Positions 16,339 through 26,810 of a DNA stretch of 64,000 nt are shown here, one piece after another. The translations under genes and the position numbers were made by a program. The notes beneath the pieces were generated by a model. That model was given only the letters and a program-made list of their open reading frames with translations. It had not been told where the DNA came from and ran no database searches. The number at the start of each line of letters is the position of its first letter. Positions within the stretch are counted from its first letter, which is position 1. The stretch lies in the NCBI RefSeq assembly GCF_002001085.1, contig NZ_MUNU01000014.1, positions 186,001-250,000 on the forward strand. The letters are read 5' to 3'. This DNA is from Rhodanobacter sp. B05 (GTDB lineage: Bacteria; Pseudomonadota; Gammaproteobacteria; Xanthomonadales; Rhodanobacteraceae).

Positions 16339-16560
16339 ATGCGCAAGACGACATACCAACGTATTCAAGGCAAGCGATACACCTATCAGATCAGGTACGA
16401 CCACGCCGGCTACGAGGTGAGCAGGAACGGGCAGATCAAGAAAATCGGCCTCGTGCAGAAAACACTGGACGAGCCCTACCTGAGCCGCGACGAAGCCAAC
16501 GACAAGGGGCTGTTCACCGCCGAGGTCGACATCGAGGGCCTGATCGGCATGGACGAATAG
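16339..16560 (+). CDS. Small hypothetical protein (73 aa)
   Basis: The frame is open from 16156, but the ATG at 16339 is the likely start. From there the protein is well formed ('MRKTTYQRIQGKRYTYQIR', then 'GLVQKTLDEPYLSRDEAND', ending 'DIEGLIGMDE'). The N-terminal half is basic and the C-terminal half acidic. No signal peptide or membrane segment. No family recognised, but codon use and composition look genuine. Confidence 0.6.
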   Translation: MRKTTYQRIQGKRYTYQIRYDHAGYEVSRNGQIKKIGLVQKTLDEPYLSRDEANDKGLFTAEVDIEGLIGMDE

Positions 16561-16798
16561 GAAGCCTCGCCTGAATTGAGGGTCCCGACGGGGCCAGGCA
16601 CGTCCGACTCGATTCGGGTGCATGTGCGGCAACTGCCATCCACGCTGATCACGGAGATCGGCGACCAGACCACAAGCAACGCTTCGTCAACCCGCCCCGG
16701 TTGCCCTTTGCTCCCGCGCATCACGCGCGGCTCGTGCGCGATTGCATGGGAATGCCGTAGCACCTAGGCTGGGCCTTCCACCCCGGGGAAGGTCGACC

Positions 16799-18619
16799 AT
16801 GCGCACATTCGGTGTATTCACGCTGCCCGCCATCGCCGCCACGGCATTTCTTGCCGGTTGCACGTCCGCACCACCACCTCCCGCGCAGACCGCACCGCCG
16901 GTCGCCGCGACAACCGCGAAGCCCGCGGCTGCCGTCGCCAGCACCGCGCTGGCTTCGGCGGTGGACAGCTTTCTCGATGGCTACTTCGAGCACAACCCGG
17001 TATTTGCCGCCAACGCGGGCAAGCACGAGTTCGACGGCAAGTTGCCCGACTACAGCCCGGCGGGTCTCCAGGCGACTGCCGACTGGCTGCATGCGCAACG
17101 CAAGACTTTCGCGGGCTTCGGCAACGACCAGCTTGACGCGCGGGATCGATTCCACCGCGACTACGTGCTGGCGGTGATCGACGGCCAGCTGTTCTGGCTG
17201 GAGGATTCCGGTGCGCCGTACAAGAACCCGGCCTTCTACACCGGCGACCTGTCGCCCAGCATGTACCTGACCCGTCCCTACGCGCCGCTGGCGCAGCGCA
17301 TGGCGGCCTTCGTCAGTTACGAGGACGCGCTGCCCAAGGCGCTGGCGCAGATCAAGGCCAACCTCAAGCTGCCGCTGCCGGCGTCATACATCGACGTGGG
17401 CGTCAATTCGTTCGCCGGCTACGCCAGCTTCTTCAAGACCGACGTGCCCGCCATCTTCGCCGAAGTGAAGGACGACGCCCTGCAGGCCCGCTTCAAGGCC
17501 AGCAACGCCGCCGCGATCAAGGCCGCGCAGGATCTGGCTGACTGGCTCAAGGCGCAGAAGCCGCACGCCACCCAGGATTACGCCCTGGGTGCCGAGAAAT
17601 TCTCGAAGATGCTGCACGCCACCGAGCTGGTCGACTTGCCGCTGGATCAGCTCAAGGCGATCGGCGAATCCGACCTGCAGCGCAACCTCGCTGCGCTGAA
17701 GAGCGCCTGCGATCAATTCGCCCCCGGCAAGTCGCTCGCCGCATGTGTCGCGAAAGAGAGTGCCGACAAGCCGGCCGGCGGTGCCGTGGAAGGCGCGCGT
17801 GCGCAGCTGGCGAGCCTGCGCCAGTTCATCGTCGACAAGGATCTGGTCAGCATCCCCGGCACCGAACAAGCCACGGCCGAGGAGGCCCCGCCGTTCAACC
17901 GTTGGAACTTCGCCTATATCGAGATCCCCGGCCCGTACGAGAAGAACCTGCCGTCGGTCTACTACATCGCGCCGCCCGATCCGACCTGGAGCAAGGCCGA
18001 CCAGGCCGCCTACGTGCCGGGCAAGGCCGCGCTGCTGTTCGTCTCCGCCCATGAAGTGTGGCCGGGCCACTTCCTGCAGTTCCTGCACGCCAACCGGGCG
18101 CACTGGAAGTTCGGCCAGCTGTTCGTCGGCTACGCGTTCGCCGAAGGCTGGGCGCACTACGCCGAGGAAATGATGTTCGACGCCGGCCTCGACGGCGCGA
18201 CGCCGGAAGTCCATATCGGCCAGCTCACCAACGCCCTGCTGCGCGACGTGCGCTACCTCTCCGCGATCGGCCTGCACACTGGCGGCATGAGCATCGCCCA
18301 GTCCGAGCAGATGTTCCGCGACAAGGCCTTCCAGGACCCGGGCAACGCCCGCCAGCAGGCCGCCCGCGGCACCTACGACCCGGCCTACCTCAACTACACC
18401 ATGGGCAAGCTGATGATCATGCAACTGCGCCAGGACTGGATCGCGGCCCACCCCGGCCCGAACGCACTCAAGGCGTTCCACGACCAGTTCCTCAGCTACG
18501 GCGGCCCGCCGATTCCACTGGTGCGCCAGCAGATGCTGGGTGGAAAGGTGGAGGCGAAATTGTGGACGGCCGATGCGGCGGGTGCAGCGGAAGCGACACC
18601 GGCTGCGCTGCACAAGTAG
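16799..18619 (+). CDS. DUF885 family lipoprotein, probable zinc metallopeptidase
   Basis: A 606-residue protein with a lipoprotein signal ending 'ATAFLAGC' (cysteine at about 21) and a proline-rich linker. The rest is the DUF885 fold: 'SVDSFLDGYFEHNP'-like N-terminus, 'HEVWPGHFLQFL' with an HExxxxH-type metal site, and 'GYAFAEGWAHYAEEMM' supplying the third ligand region. DUF885 proteins are thought to be gluzincin-like peptidases acting in the envelope; substrates are unknown. The start at 16799 follows a GGGGAAGG ribosome site. Confidence 0.87.
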   Translation: MRTFGVFTLPAIAATAFLAGCTSAPPPPAQTAPPVAATTAKPAAAVASTALASAVDSFLDGYFEHNPVFAANAGKHEFDGKLPDYSPAGLQATADWLHAQRKTFAGFGNDQLDARDRFHRDYVLAVIDGQLFWLEDSGAPYKNPAFYTGDLSPSMYLTRPYAPLAQRMAAFVSYEDALPKALAQIKANLKLPLPASYIDVGVNSFAGYASFFKTDVPAIFAEVKDDALQARFKASNAAAIKAAQDLADWLKAQKPHATQDYALGAEKFSKMLHATELVDLPLDQLKAIGESDLQRNLAALKSACDQFAPGKSLAACVAKESADKPAGGAVEGARAQLASLRQFIVDKDLVSIPGTEQATAEEAPPFNRWNFAYIEIPGPYEKNLPSVYYIAPPDPTWSKADQAAYVPGKAALLFVSAHEVWPGHFLQFLHANRAHWKFGQLFVGYAFAEGWAHYAEEMMFDAGLDGATPEVHIGQLTNALLRDVRYLSAIGLHTGGMSIAQSEQMFRDKAFQDPGNARQQAARGTYDPAYLNYTMGKLMIMQLRQDWIAAHPGPNALKAFHDQFLSYGGPPIPLVRQQMLGGKVEAKLWTADAAGAAEATPAALHK

Positions 18620-18759
18620 GGGCATTGGCAACGCGGCATCCGCAGGCGGTCAGGCTCATCTGCTTTTCGAGTGAATGAGCCCGACCGCTTTCCGCAGCAT
18701 CTCCCGGCGGGAATGAGTACGATACCGGCCTGACCGCCAACGCATTACGGGAGTTCACC

Positions 18760-19659
18760 TTGGAAATCCGGCCCTGGTTCGAACTGGATGCATACCAGGA
18801 TGACCCGCGCTACGCGCAATTGACCGCAACACAACGCGCCCAGGTCGACACGTTTCGCGAAGACGGCTACCTGATCCTTGAGGAAACGGAGATCGCGCAT
18901 GCGACCCTCGATGCAGTGATCCATGCGCTGGACGGCCAGGACCCATCCTCGGAATACATCCATGGCGGACGCACCCAGGACGCCTGGAACCGGTTCCCCG
19001 CCGTCGGCGACATCGCGACCGCCGCGCGCATCCTCGAAACCCTGCATATGCTCTACCAGCGGGATCCGATTCCGTTCCAGACGCTGAACTTCCGGGTCGC
19101 CACGCAGCAGCGCGCGCACAGCGACACGATCCACTTCAACACCTTGCCGCATGGCTTCATGTGCGGCGTGTGGGTGGCGCTGGAAGATGCCGACGCAGAC
19201 AACGGGCCGCTGTTCTACCACCCCGGCAGCCAGCGCCTGCCGGTGTTCCACCTGGACGATCTCGGACTGGAGCCGAACGGCGAACCGGACGACGATGACT
19301 CCAGCACCTACGCCCGCTACGAGGACCGGATCGAGCAGATCCTCGGCGAAAGCGCCTACCGTCCCCGCCAGGCGCACCTGAAAAAGGGCCAGGCGCTGAT
19401 CTGGTCGGCGAACATCTTCCACGGCGGCTCGAAGCTGCTTGACCCGGCACGGACGCGCAAGAGCCAGGTCACCCACTACTACTTCCCCGGTTGCATCTAC
19501 TACACCCCGCTGCTGTCCAGCCCGATGCAGCAGCGCTGGACACTGCGCCAGGTCGCCGACATCCGCACCCGGCAGCGGGTACCGGAATACGCCGGCGCGG
19601 GCACCGCGCCTTCGTCGCTGTCGACGGTACGGGCATGGGTGAGAAAGCTGGTTCGCTGA
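18760..19659 (+). CDS. Phytanoyl-CoA dioxygenase-like Fe(II)/2-oxoglutarate oxygenase
   Basis: A 299-residue cytosolic protein starting at a TTG behind a GGGAG ribosome site. 'VDTFREDGYLILEE' near the N-terminus is typical of the PhyH family. The iron ligands appear as H-x-D in 'QQRAHSDTIHFNT' and the distal His in 'SANIFHGGSKLL'; the Arg in 'DPARTRKSQVTHYYF' would bind 2-oxoglutarate. Bacterial members hydroxylate varied small molecules, so the substrate cannot be given. No biosynthetic cluster is nearby. Confidence 0.82.
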   Translation: MEIRPWFELDAYQDDPRYAQLTATQRAQVDTFREDGYLILEETEIAHATLDAVIHALDGQDPSSEYIHGGRTQDAWNRFPAVGDIATAARILETLHMLYQRDPIPFQTLNFRVATQQRAHSDTIHFNTLPHGFMCGVWVALEDADADNGPLFYHPGSQRLPVFHLDDLGLEPNGEPDDDDSSTYARYEDRIEQILGESAYRPRQAHLKKGQALIWSANIFHGGSKLLDPARTRKSQVTHYYFPGCIYYTPLLSSPMQQRWTLRQVADIRTRQRVPEYAGAGTAPSSLSTVRAWVRKLVR

Positions 19660-19791
19660 GGTCGCGAGCGTGGCCTGCCCGTAATCGCATGACGGGAAAA
19701 TCGCACCGGCAGCTGTCTTGAAGCCAGACGGGCCAACGTCGAATGGCGCCTGCTCGGCGCCACCCGGTTCCATGGCGACATCGCGTTCCCT

Positions 19792-21561
19792 CTACGGCCC
19801 CGCCGCGGTCAACCCATATCGCGCGGCGCGCGCCTCGATTTCCGGATCGAGCGCCCGCGCGGCGGCCAGATCGGCCTTGCCCGCGTCGGTCTGGCCACTG
19901 CGGATCTTCGCCAGGCCGAGGCCATAGCGCGACCACGCGACATGCGGCTTTTGCGCGAGGGCCTGCTCGTAGGCCTTGATGGATTCGGCAAAGTGTCCCA
20001 GTCGCAACTGCACGAGGCCGAGACTGTCGAGATAGTCCGGATTTTCTCCATCGCGTTTGATCGCCTTGCGGCAATCACGCAAGGCCTCCTTGAGCATCTG
20101 ATTGCCCAGGCCACGCGCCCAGCAGCGTGTGTTCAGTGCCGCGCCAAGCATGGCGTCCTGGCCATGCACGCGAATCCAGTCGTCGAGCAAGGGCAGCGCC
20201 CTGGCGGGTTGATCGAGTCGAATGTAAAGGCCGGCTATCGCGCGCGCCTGCGTCGATCCCGCAGACACCAGGGCATTCGCGGCGGTCACGTCGGCTGCCG
20301 CACCCGTGCGGTCCTTGTGCGCGAGCCGAAGTTCGGCGCGCATCAGCAGGGCATCGGTGTTCTTCGCATCCAGGCTGATCGACTTGTCCAGGTCGGCGAG
20401 CGCCGCATCGGGTTGTTTGTCCGCCATGAGGGCGCGCGCATGGGAAAAATAATAAGCCGCCTGATCGGGCGCCAGGCGGATCGCCTGGTCCAGATCGGCT
20501 ACGGCGGCCTTCGACTCGCCGCGCGACAGGTGCGCCTCGCCACGCAGCGCGTAATCCGGTGCGCTCACGGGCTTCGCGCCGCTACCGTCCGCCGCGCTGC
20601 CGGCATCGGGTTTGTCGCTGTCGCCCGGCGCATCGGCAAAGGTGAACACGCGCCCGCCGTTGTAGGTGAAATAGACCTTCCGCTGGCTGTTGGCGATGAA
20701 CATGTGGTGGGCGAGCAGAAAATCCACGCCGAGCAGCATGTCGGTCCTGCCGTCGCCCATGCCTCCGTCAATGACCTGCATCTGGCTGTGCTGGATGGTT
20801 TCCGTACCGACGGAGAACGAATCGATGCGTACCGTCCATGTCCTGACCGCCTTGGCGCCCACACCAATGCTGCGCATGCCGGCCTTGACACCCGGCGCGT
20901 CAAGGTTGATGCCGATCCGCTCGGCGGCGCCACGGCTGAGCACGGTGGCGAACGCCCCCGAATCGAGCAGTGCCCGCACCTGCTTGCCGTTTATCGTCAC
21001 ATCGAGAAAGGTGCGCCGGTCGCCTGGGTTGTCGACCGAGACGATATCGGCGACGTTGTAATTGCCACCCTTGGTCCAGTACGCGAGCGCCAGTTTGCTG
21101 CAGTGGTCGGCTTTGAACAGAGTCAGCTTGCCATGCGCCAGATCGATCTCCAGATCGGCCAGATCAAGCAGGTTGGCACCGAGCAAGCCATAGCCCGTAT
21201 CCGTGCCGCCGACGATGAAAGCAACATTGTGGAACGTCGTACCGAGGATGCCGAAGTCCCTGACCTGAGTGAACTCCACACCTGCCGCGCCTCCAACACC
21301 GCTGATGCGAAAACCAAATGGCGCAGGTCGCAACTTGAGCCCCAGCGCCAACGCGTTGGCACGGGACATGGCGTTGAAAAAACCCCCGGTATCGATGTCG
21401 AAGCGCGTATCGCTCCCGTTGATCTTTACGATGGTCGTGGCTCGCCCACCGAGCATCTCCACCGGCAGCGTGCCGTATTTCATCAATTGGCAGCTGTCAG
21501 CCCAGGCCTGGCTCGCGAGCGAGGCGCTGATGAGCAGGCAGGCCAGGCGGAACATCTTCAT
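19792..21561 (-). CDS. Secreted protein with two retropepsin-like domains and TPR repeats
   Basis: A 589-residue protein from 21561, where a GGGGG-type ribosome site precedes ATG and a signal peptide ends 'SLASQAWA'. Two aspartic-protease-like halves follow: 'DTRFDIDTGGFF' (catalytic D57) and 'VRALLDSGAFATV' (catalytic D200). Each has its own flap-type region ('GYGLLGANLL' and 'DMLLGVDFLL'). From about residue 345 to the end come tetratricopeptide repeats. Retropepsin-like pairs are known in bacterial aspartyl proteases, and the TPRs suggest a protein-protein interaction role in the periplasm. Substrate unknown. Confidence 0.8.
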   Translation of the reverse strand: MKMFRLACLLISASLASQAWADSCQLMKYGTLPVEMLGGRATTIVKINGSDTRFDIDTGGFFNAMSRANALALGLKLRPAPFGFRISGVGGAAGVEFTQVRDFGILGTTFHNVAFIVGGTDTGYGLLGANLLDLADLEIDLAHGKLTLFKADHCSKLALAYWTKGGNYNVADIVSVDNPGDRRTFLDVTINGKQVRALLDSGAFATVLSRGAAERIGINLDAPGVKAGMRSIGVGAKAVRTWTVRIDSFSVGTETIQHSQMQVIDGGMGDGRTDMLLGVDFLLAHHMFIANSQRKVYFTYNGGRVFTFADAPGDSDKPDAGSAADGSGAKPVSAPDYALRGEAHLSRGESKAAVADLDQAIRLAPDQAAYYFSHARALMADKQPDAALADLDKSISLDAKNTDALLMRAELRLAHKDRTGAAADVTAANALVSAGSTQARAIAGLYIRLDQPARALPLLDDWIRVHGQDAMLGAALNTRCWARGLGNQMLKEALRDCRKAIKRDGENPDYLDSLGLVQLRLGHFAESIKAYEQALAQKPHVAWSRYGLGLAKIRSGQTDAGKADLAAARALDPEIEARAARYGLTAAGP

Positions 21562-21800
21562 CACGATTGCCCCCTTTGCATGCCAAGGTCGCGGAATGGT
21601 GGCCAAGCCGTCGAGCGCCAGTTTGTGCGGGCACGCAGGGCATCATGGCGAAAACTTCCAAGGCGCTCAAGGAGTGGTTGGCGATGAGGTTTCAAGGAAC
21701 GACATCAGGAGCAATTTGAATAACGTGATGGTCGTCCGGGCGATCGCACTGCGGCGAACCGGAACGTCCAAGCCTCGACCCGCGAGATGCGGTGAGCGGG

Positions 21801-22091
21801 TCAGCGCTGTCTTGGCGCGTGGGCTGCCACGAAACTGCGCAATACGTCGTTGATCCGCGTCTGGTAACCCTTGCCACCACCCTTGAAGTAATCGATCACG
21901 TCCTGATCGATCCGCAGGGTGACCTGCGCCTTCGGCTCGATTCGCTCGGGACGATGCTTCGCCCAAAACTTGGCCGACATCGCGGCAATATCGCTGTAGT
22001 CGATGCTGCCATCCGGCTGGTCCGCCACCGCCTGCAGGCGTTTGCGCTGAGCGGCGGTCAACGGCTTGGGATGGTTGGGATCAAGCTTCAT
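21801..22091 (-). CDS. brnA: BrnA antitoxin
   Basis: A 96-residue protein following brnT with an 11-base overlap. The C-terminal 'AQVTLRIDQDVIDYFKGGGK' followed by 'YQTRINDVLRSFV' is the BrnA ribbon-helix-helix DNA-binding domain. BrnA neutralises BrnT as a 2:2 complex and represses the operon. The start at 22091 is chosen because it gives the usual length; a GTG at 22097 is an alternative. Confidence 0.92.
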   Translation of the reverse strand: MKLDPNHPKPLTAAQRKRLQAVADQPDGSIDYSDIAAMSAKFWAKHRPERIEPKAQVTLRIDQDVIDYFKGGGKGYQTRINDVLRSFVAAHAPRQR

Positions 22092-22371
22092 TTTCACGGT
22101 AGTACGCTCGCTCGCTGGCATTGGCCTTGCGGGCCGAGATGATGCGGATGATGTCTGCATCCGCACCGCGCAAAGTGTAGGCCACGACCAGCAACACCGG
22201 CCCCGCCCAGCCCAACGTCAACCATCGGACCTCGCCGTAGTTCTCGCGGTCATCGACCATGTCGACACGTCCGCCATCCAGAAACACATGAGCCGCATCT
22301 TCGAAGGTGACGCCATGTTTGCGCAGGTTTGAAGCCGCCTTGGCATCGTCCCACTCGAAGTCCATATCCAT
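22081..22371 (-). CDS. brnT: BrnT ribonuclease toxin
   Basis: A 96-residue RelE-fold toxin that cleaves RNA and slows growth when free. The N-terminus 'FEWDDAKAASNLRKHGVTFEDA' is the BrnT hallmark, and the C-terminal 'IRIISARKANASERAYY' carries the family's basic/catalytic residues. It is the first gene of a two-gene operon with brnA overlapping its end. A near-consensus promoter lies directly upstream. Confidence 0.94.
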   Translation of the reverse strand: MDMDFEWDDAKAASNLRKHGVTFEDAAHVFLDGGRVDMVDDRENYGEVRWLTLGWAGPVLLVVAYTLRGADADIIRIISARKANASERAYYRENEA

Positions 22372-22395
22372 GGATTCCGGATTTCGTAGTTATCA

Positions 22396-22424
22396 AATGT
22401 AGTTACATGAAGCGCGACTGTCAA
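22396..22424 (-). promoter_or_regulatory. brnTA promoter with overlapping palindrome
   Basis: On the minus strand TTGACA (22424-22419), a 17-base spacer and TACATT (22401-22396) lie about 25 bases before the brnT start. The palindrome ATGTA-GT-TACAT (22397-22408) covers the -10 element and is a good candidate BrnA operator, consistent with autoregulation known in the family. Confidence 0.75.
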
Positions 22425-22429
22425 GGGAA

Positions 22430-22710
22430 TAACCAAGCGGATCAGCGTCGCTTCCGACGAATTTCCGCTACTCATGATGGGTGGGAATGGTCGGCTCATC
22501 CTGAGCCTCACCCCCATCGTGCCGCGCGCTGCGGGGCCGGCCTGCGGCTGTTCAAATTTGCTTCGGCGAATTCGTCGACTGCGGAGGCAAAACCTGCCCC
22601 GGACTTGATCCGAGGATGCCGGAGCGAACGTCGGCACAGCCGACGGTCCGAAGGGCGACGCACAGGATGTGCCGAGTAACCGGTGGGTTCTCGTCCCCGT
22701 CGTCACCATC
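22430..22710. other. Gap between the brnTA promoter and the tRNA-Ser terminator
   Basis: No gene seen. It includes 'CCCGGACTTGATCCGAGG', a string common in intergenic repeats of high-GC proteobacteria, and several short inverted repeats. It reads as degenerate intergenic DNA. Confidence 0.55.
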
Positions 22711-22749
22711 AGAAAAGTAAACGCCCCACACGGGGGCGTTTACTTTTCT
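22711..22749 (-). terminator. Intrinsic terminator of tRNA-Ser
   Basis: A perfect 17-bp stem (22711-22727 with 22733-22749) and a 5-base loop begin right after the encoded CCA end. The distal arm ends TTTACTTTTCT on the minus strand, supplying the T-tract. It is symmetric enough to work in both directions. Confidence 0.85.
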
Positions 22750-22838
22750 GGCGGAGAGAGTGGGATTCGAACCCACGGTAGGCTCACACCTACGGCAGTT
22801 TTCAAGACTGCTGCCTTAAACCACTCGGCCATCTCTCC
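22749..22838 (-). tRNA. serT: tRNA-Ser (anticodon UGA)
   Basis: A 90-nt class II tRNA with encoded CCA. The acceptor stem pairs GGAGAGA with TCTCTCC. The anticodon loop reads CUUGAAA with anticodon UGA, between GCAGU and ACUGC. The long variable arm (GTAGG ... CCTAC) is the serine type, and the T-loop is GTTCGAATC. It reads UCA and UCG/UCU-type codons depending on wobble modification. It is the last element behind five tandem units carrying copies of its 5' half. Confidence 0.97.
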
Positions 22839-23658
22839 AAACTCGTTGTCCTGTCGAAGGCGCGCATCGCGCGCCACTACGGCAGTTTTGTTCCGGGCAT
22901 CCTGCCCTTCATCCCTTCGGGGCCAGCGGCTGCGCCGCTGTCCGCTTCGGCTTCCAGCCTCCGCGTCAAGACTGCTGCCTTAAACCACTCGGCCATCTCT
23001 CCAAACTCGTTGTCCTGTCGAAGGCGCGCATCGCGCGCCACTACGGCAGTTTTGTTCCGGGCATCCTGCCCTTCACCCCTTCGGGGCCAGCGGCTGCGCC
23101 GCTGTCCGCTTCGGCTTCCAGCCTCTGCGTCAAGACTGCTGCCTTAAACCACTCGGCCATCTCTCCAAACTCGTTGTCCTGTCGAAGGCGCGCATCGCGC
23201 GCCACTACGGCAGTTTTGTTCCGGGCATCCTGCCCTTCACCCCTTCGGGGCCAGCGGCTGCGCCGCTGTCCGCTTCGGCTTCCAGCCTCTGCGTCAAGAC
23301 TGCTGCCTTAAACCACTCGGCCATCTCTCCAAACTCGTTGTCCTGTCGAAGGCGCGCATCGCGCGCCACTACGGCAGTTTTGTTCCGGGCATCCTGCCCT
23401 TCACCCCTTCGGGGCCAGCGGCTGCGCCGCTGTCCGCTTCGGCTTCCAGCCTCCGCGTCAAGACTGCTGCCTTAAACCACTCGGCCATCTCTCCAAACTC
23501 GTTGTCCTGTCGAAGGCGCGCGTTGCGCGCCACTACAGCAGTTTTGTTCCGGGCCTCCTGCCCTTCACCCCTTCGGGGCCAGCGGCTGCGCCGCTGTCCT
23601 CTTCGGCCTCCTGCCTCCGCGTCAAGACCGGTGCCTTAAACCACTCGGCCATCTCTCC
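22839..23658 (-). repeat. Five tandem 164-bp units carrying tRNA-Ser 5' halves
   Basis: Units at 22839-23002, 23003-23166, 23167-23330, 23331-23494 and 23495-23658 have exactly the same length. On the minus strand each begins with the first 37 nt of tRNA-Ser, up to UGA of the anticodon. About 70 bases follow, with several small hairpins, then the 3' anticodon-stem strand AAACTGCCGTAG, a strong hairpin (GGCGCGC ... GCGCGCC) and a 20-base tail. Units 1-4 are almost identical; unit 5 differs more. All lie upstream of the intact tRNA, so they may be co-transcribed with it. Confidence 0.93.
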
Positions 23659-23697
23659 GAACTTGTTCGCGATCCTTCCGCGAGGGCCGCAATCCTA

Positions 23698-25463
<1,766 letters not shown>

Positions 25464-26042
25464 TCAGCCGGCCAGCTTGCGTTCGCTGCGGCCCAGCCAC
25501 CACGCCATCGCGGCGCCGGCGATCAGCCAGCCGATCAGTTGCTCGACCAGCGCGGCGAGAGTGAAGTCGAGCGGGAAGCGATACCAGTTCCAGTACGGCA
25601 GCATGGTGCTGAGCCAGGCGAATATCGCGGCCGCCGCCGCGATGGCGAGACGACGGCGGAAGCCGACCACGGCCAACCCCATCACGAACGCCAGCGCCAG
25701 CGCGCTCAGCGTGTCGGACGCCCACTGCCGCCCGATCTGCGGGCCCATCTGCATCATGTCGGTACCTTGCGGCTGATAGACCACCCAGGCATACGGCGAG
25801 CGGACAGCCTTGATCGAATAGGTCCTGACTTCGGCCGCGTCGCCCATCTTCCCAGGATCCAGCGAAGGCAGTATGTACACACCTGCCTGTCCGCCCAGCC
25901 CTTCCTGCAGGCCGCTAAGCGCCGCGTTTTCATTGGCCGGCTGCTTGATGCCTACATTGCCCAGGCCCAGCGCCATATGCGCCATCACGCCCCACATGAA
26001 CATCAGAATGCCGCCGATCAGACCTGCCACGAGTACGCGCAT
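25464..26042 (-). CDS. Membrane protein, hypothetical
   Basis: A 192-residue protein with an N-terminal membrane segment ('VAGLIGGILMFMWGVMAHM'), a periplasmic loop of about 90 residues, and two or three C-terminal helices. No charged catalytic motif is evident. Homologues of this layout occur as uncharacterised envelope proteins in Xanthomonadales, from memory. It precedes serS on the same strand with a ~105-base gap. Confidence 0.7.
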   Translation of the reverse strand: MRVLVAGLIGGILMFMWGVMAHMALGLGNVGIKQPANENAALSGLQEGLGGQAGVYILPSLDPGKMGDAAEVRTYSIKAVRSPYAWVVYQPQGTDMMQMGPQIGRQWASDTLSALALAFVMGLAVVGFRRRLAIAAAAAIFAWLSTMLPYWNWYRFPLDFTLAALVEQLIGWLIAGAAMAWWLGRSERKLAG

Positions 26043-26134
26043 GGTTCACCCTCCCTCGAAACCGTTGGTGCATCAAATCTATGCTGGCGCGCTGAACGCT
26101 CGCAAGGTGGATCGCAACAGACCTGTGGCGAGTC

Positions 26135-26767
26135 TTACGCGACCGTGCGGCTTATGCCCACCGGCAATGCCGCGACACGTTGCATTTCCGCGTCGTCCCA
26201 CAACGTGGGATCGCGCAGGCAGGCCATGGCGAAGTCATGCGCGTCTTCACCCCAGAACAGACGTCCGCCGATGGAGAGCGTCGGCACGCCAAAGATCTGC
26301 TCGCTCATTGCCTGATCGAAATTCTCGCGAAGCTTGGCCTTTACTTCAGGGCGGGCGATGGCCGCATGGATATCTTCGATGCCAAGCTTGGCCGCGACGG
26401 GAGCCAGCGCTTCGGCGGAATCGGCCGCCTGGCCTTGCCCCCATATCCAGTCGAAAATCGCATCGGTTGCCGCAATGCTGCTGCCTTCGGCAATGCACAG
26501 GCGCAACGCGGCGAGCGGATTGAACGGGTGTGCCGGCGGATATTTCAGCGGCTGGTTGGCCTGCCGTGCGCGCCACAGCGTGTAGCGATAGGTGAATTCG
26601 CGCTTTGCAGGGATCTCGGCTGGGCCTTTCTGCCCGCATCGATCGAGCACACCGGCAAAAAGGATGGGCCGCAGCGTTACTGGTTGCGTTGCCGCCAGCG
26701 CCTTGACCTTGGGCCAGTGCAACCATGCAAACGGCGAGATGAAATCAAAGTACCAGGTGACGGGCAT
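26135..26767 (-). CDS. 2-hydroxychromene-2-carboxylate isomerase family (kappa-GST/DsbA-like)
   Basis: A 210-residue protein whose N-terminus 'WYFDFISPFAWLHWPKV' is the HCCA isomerase/kappa GST pattern, with Ser in place of a thiol pair. The helical insert and the C-terminal 'QAMSEQIFGVPTLSIGGRLFWGEDAHDF' region fit the DsbA-like fold with its cis-Pro loop. In naphthalene degradation this family isomerises HCCA with glutathione; outside such clusters it usually acts as a general glutathione-dependent isomerase. No degradation genes are nearby, so the substrate is open. Confidence 0.83.
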   Translation of the reverse strand: MPVTWYFDFISPFAWLHWPKVKALAATQPVTLRPILFAGVLDRCGQKGPAEIPAKREFTYRYTLWRARQANQPLKYPPAHPFNPLAALRLCIAEGSSIAATDAIFDWIWGQGQAADSAEALAPVAAKLGIEDIHAAIARPEVKAKLRENFDQAMSEQIFGVPTLSIGGRLFWGEDAHDFAMACLRDPTLWDDAEMQRVAALPVGISRTVA

Positions 26768-26810
26768 GACATGGCCTCGTTGCAGTGGTTTGGTGCTCGC
26801 GGACCGACGA

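Noticed and set aside
22839..23658. CRISPR array or group I intron as an explanation of the 164-bp repeats
   Set aside because: Units are identical end to end with no variable spacers, and the insert in the anticodon loop is far too short and unlike a group I intron core.
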